A stretch of DNA of 64,000 bases, from NCBI GenBank assembly GCA_026399435.1, contig JAPLQX010000043.1, positions 62,001 to 126,000 on the forward strand, given 5' to 3'. Positions 62,710-64,000 of this stretch are shown in pieces. This DNA is from Rhodocyclales bacterium (lineage in GTDB: Bacteria > Pseudomonadota > Gammaproteobacteria > Burkholderiales > Rhodocyclaceae). Made by a program: the position numbers and the translations under genes. The stretch's first letter is position 1. Every line of letters starts with the position of its first letter. The notes beneath the pieces were generated by a model, which was not told the DNA's origin, did no database searches, and saw only the letters and a program-made list of their open reading frames with translations.

Positions 62710-64000
62710 TCAGTTGCCGGCTATGGTCATGCGGTCGACCAAAACGGAGCCGACCTGCTTCGAACCCCTCACCTCGATGTCATTGCCGATGTCGACAATG
62801 CCGCGCAGCATCTCGCGCAGATTGCCGGCGATGGTGATCTCTTCCACCGGATAGGCGATCTCGCCCTTTTCCACCCAGTAGCCCGCGGCGCCGCGGGAAT
62901 AGTCGCCGGTCACGTAGTTCACGCCCTGCCCGAGCAGCTCGGTGACCAGCAGACCGGTTCCCATTTCGCGCAGCAGCCCCTTGAGATCGTGCCGTCCCGG
63001 TTGCACCAGCAGATTGTGCGCGCCGCCGGCGTTGCCGGTGGTCTGCATGCCCAGCTTGCGCGCCGAGTAGGTGGACAGGAAATAGCCCTGCAGCACTCCG
63101 TTCTTCACTACCTCGCGATCATGGGTTGCGACGCCATCGTCGTCGAAGGGCGACGAAGCAAATGCGCCGCGGATATGCGGCCGCTCGCTGATCTGGACAA
63201 AATCGGGGAACAGCTGCTGCCCGAGACTGTCGAGCAGGAAGGATGTCTTGCGATACAGCGAACCGCCGGAAATCGCGTGCACGAAACTGCCGATCAGCCC
63301 CGCTGCCAAGGGTGCTTCGAATATCACCGGACACTTGCGCGTCTTCAGCTTGCGCCCGCCGAGACGGGACAGCGCGCGTCGTGCGGCGTAGTCACCGATC
63401 CGCGCAGAATCGGGAAAATCAGCGGCGTTGCGGCGCGTGGCATACCAGTCGTCGCGCTGCATGTCGTCGCCTTCGCCGGCGATCACCGAACACGAGATGT
63501 AGTGCCGCGAAGTGGCGAAGCCGCCCATAAAGCCGAGACTGTTGGCCGAAACAAACTGCGCAGTCTGCGCAGAAACGCTGGCGCCTTCCGAATTCTTGAC
63601 CATGGGGCTGACATCGAAGGCGGCCTGCTCGCAACGGCGCGCGATGTCGATTGCGGTCTCGACGGAAATATCCCATGGGTGGAACAGATCCATATCCATG
63701 GTCCGGGTCGCCAGCAATTTGGCGTCGGGCAGCCCGGCGCAATCGTCTTCGGCGGTGAAGCGCGCAATCGACAGCGCGGCGTCGACCGAGGCCCTCAGCG
63801 CTGCCGGGGAAAAATCGGAACTGCTCGCGTGGCCGCGCCGCTGGCCGATGTACACCGTGACGCCGAGGCCCTTGTCGCGGTTGTATTCGATGGTCTCCAC
63901 TTCCTGCCGGCGCACGCTGACCGACTGCCCCAGGCCCTCCGACACATCGACCTCGCACGCCGTGGCGCCGTTGCTTGCTGCGTGATCGAGGACAGCCTGC
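62710..64000 (-). CDS. pmbA: Metalloprotease PmbA/TldE, 5'-truncated by window edge
   Basis: The last 430 or so codons of a TldD/TldE-family gene; the frame runs off the window end without a start. Blocks such as YNRDKGLGVTVYIGQRRGHA, FVSANSLGFMGGF, GNAGGAHNLLVQPG and GDYSRGAAGYWVEKGEI identify PmbA (TldE), the partner of TldD in processing modified peptides such as microcins and CcdA. The zinc-binding HExxxH of TldD is absent, as expected for the E subunit. Confidence 0.93.
   Translation of the reverse strand, partial: QAVLDHAASNGATACEVDVSEGLGQSVSVRRQEVETIEYNRDKGLGVTVYIGQRRGHASSSDFSPAALRASVDAALSIARFTAEDDCAGLPDAKLLATRTMDMDLFHPWDISVETAIDIARRCEQAAFDVSPMVKNSEGASVSAQTAQFVSANSLGFMGGFATSRHYISCSVIAGEGDDMQRDDWYATRRNAADFPDSARIGDYAARRALSRLGGRKLKTRKCPVIFEAPLAAGLIGSFVHAISGGSLYRKTSFLLDSLGQQLFPDFVQISERPHIRGAFASSPFDDDGVATHDREVVKNGVLQGYFLSTYSARKLGMQTTGNAGGAHNLLVQPGRHDLKGLLREMGTGLLVTELLGQGVNYVTGDYSRGAAGYWVEKGEIAYPVEEITIAGNLREMLRGIVDIGNDIEVRGSKQVGSVLVDRMTIAGN

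Overview
The window is a GC-rich chromosomal segment from a Gram-negative betaproteobacterium, most like a Rhodocyclales-type organism. This is inferred from housekeeping neighbourhoods (bioB/bioC; comF; trmL, gpsA, secB, grxC, rhodanese; gpmA, envC-like, ctp, moeB; glyA-nrdR-ribD) and from protein character. No rRNA, tRNA, CRISPR array, transposase or integrase gene was seen.

Layout. 0-2.2 kb: a small basic ORF, bioC and bioB on the minus strand. 2.2-18.0 kb: a compact minus-strand type IV pilus/type II secretion-like locus (locus 1): ExeA/GspA-like ATPase with a SPOR-like tail, lipoprotein secretin (frameshifted), TPR protein, MshEN-type GspE ATPase, GspF platform protein, PilM/PilN-like, PilO-like and PilP-like proteins, two LPCPADG-type pilins (one lacking the prepilin motif), a response regulator/histidine kinase pair, a further prepilin and a small membrane protein. 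18.2-19.5 kb: comF and a hypothetical. 19.5-39.95 kb: a full MSHA pilus locus in which the E-to-Q structural block precedes the I-to-N secretory block. It includes a PglL/Wzy-type glycosyltransferase beside the mshA-like pilin, a nucleotidyltransferase cassette between mshP and mshQ, and a frameshift in the PilN-type gene.

40.0-53.3 kb: housekeeping genes trmL, gpsA, SH3 protein, secB, grxC, rhodanese, ArsR regulator, gpmA, envC-like, ctp, a hypothetical, moeB-like, a membrane protein, ribD, nrdR, glyA, a histidine phosphatase and a FadR-type GntR regulator. 53.3-57.5 kb: a divergent TRAP transporter operon (Q, M, P) of the 2-oxoacid-binding type, with a clear promoter and two palindromic operators. 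57.6-64 kb: a PAS/GGDEF/EAL protein, a methyltransferase and the 5'-truncated pmbA/tldE.

Working together: both pilus ATPases carry N-terminal MshEN (c-di-GMP-binding type) motifs and a large c-di-GMP enzyme lies about 18 kb away, so pilus control by c-di-GMP is plausible. No prepilin peptidase or mshH is in the window, so both machines would share peptidase functions encoded elsewhere. The most informative structural signal is that locus 1 is bracketed by two diverged copies (about 80% identical by eye) of the bioB-comF divergent intergenic region, each with a decayed stub of the other gene. This suggests locus 1 came to lie between two formerly adjacent genes.
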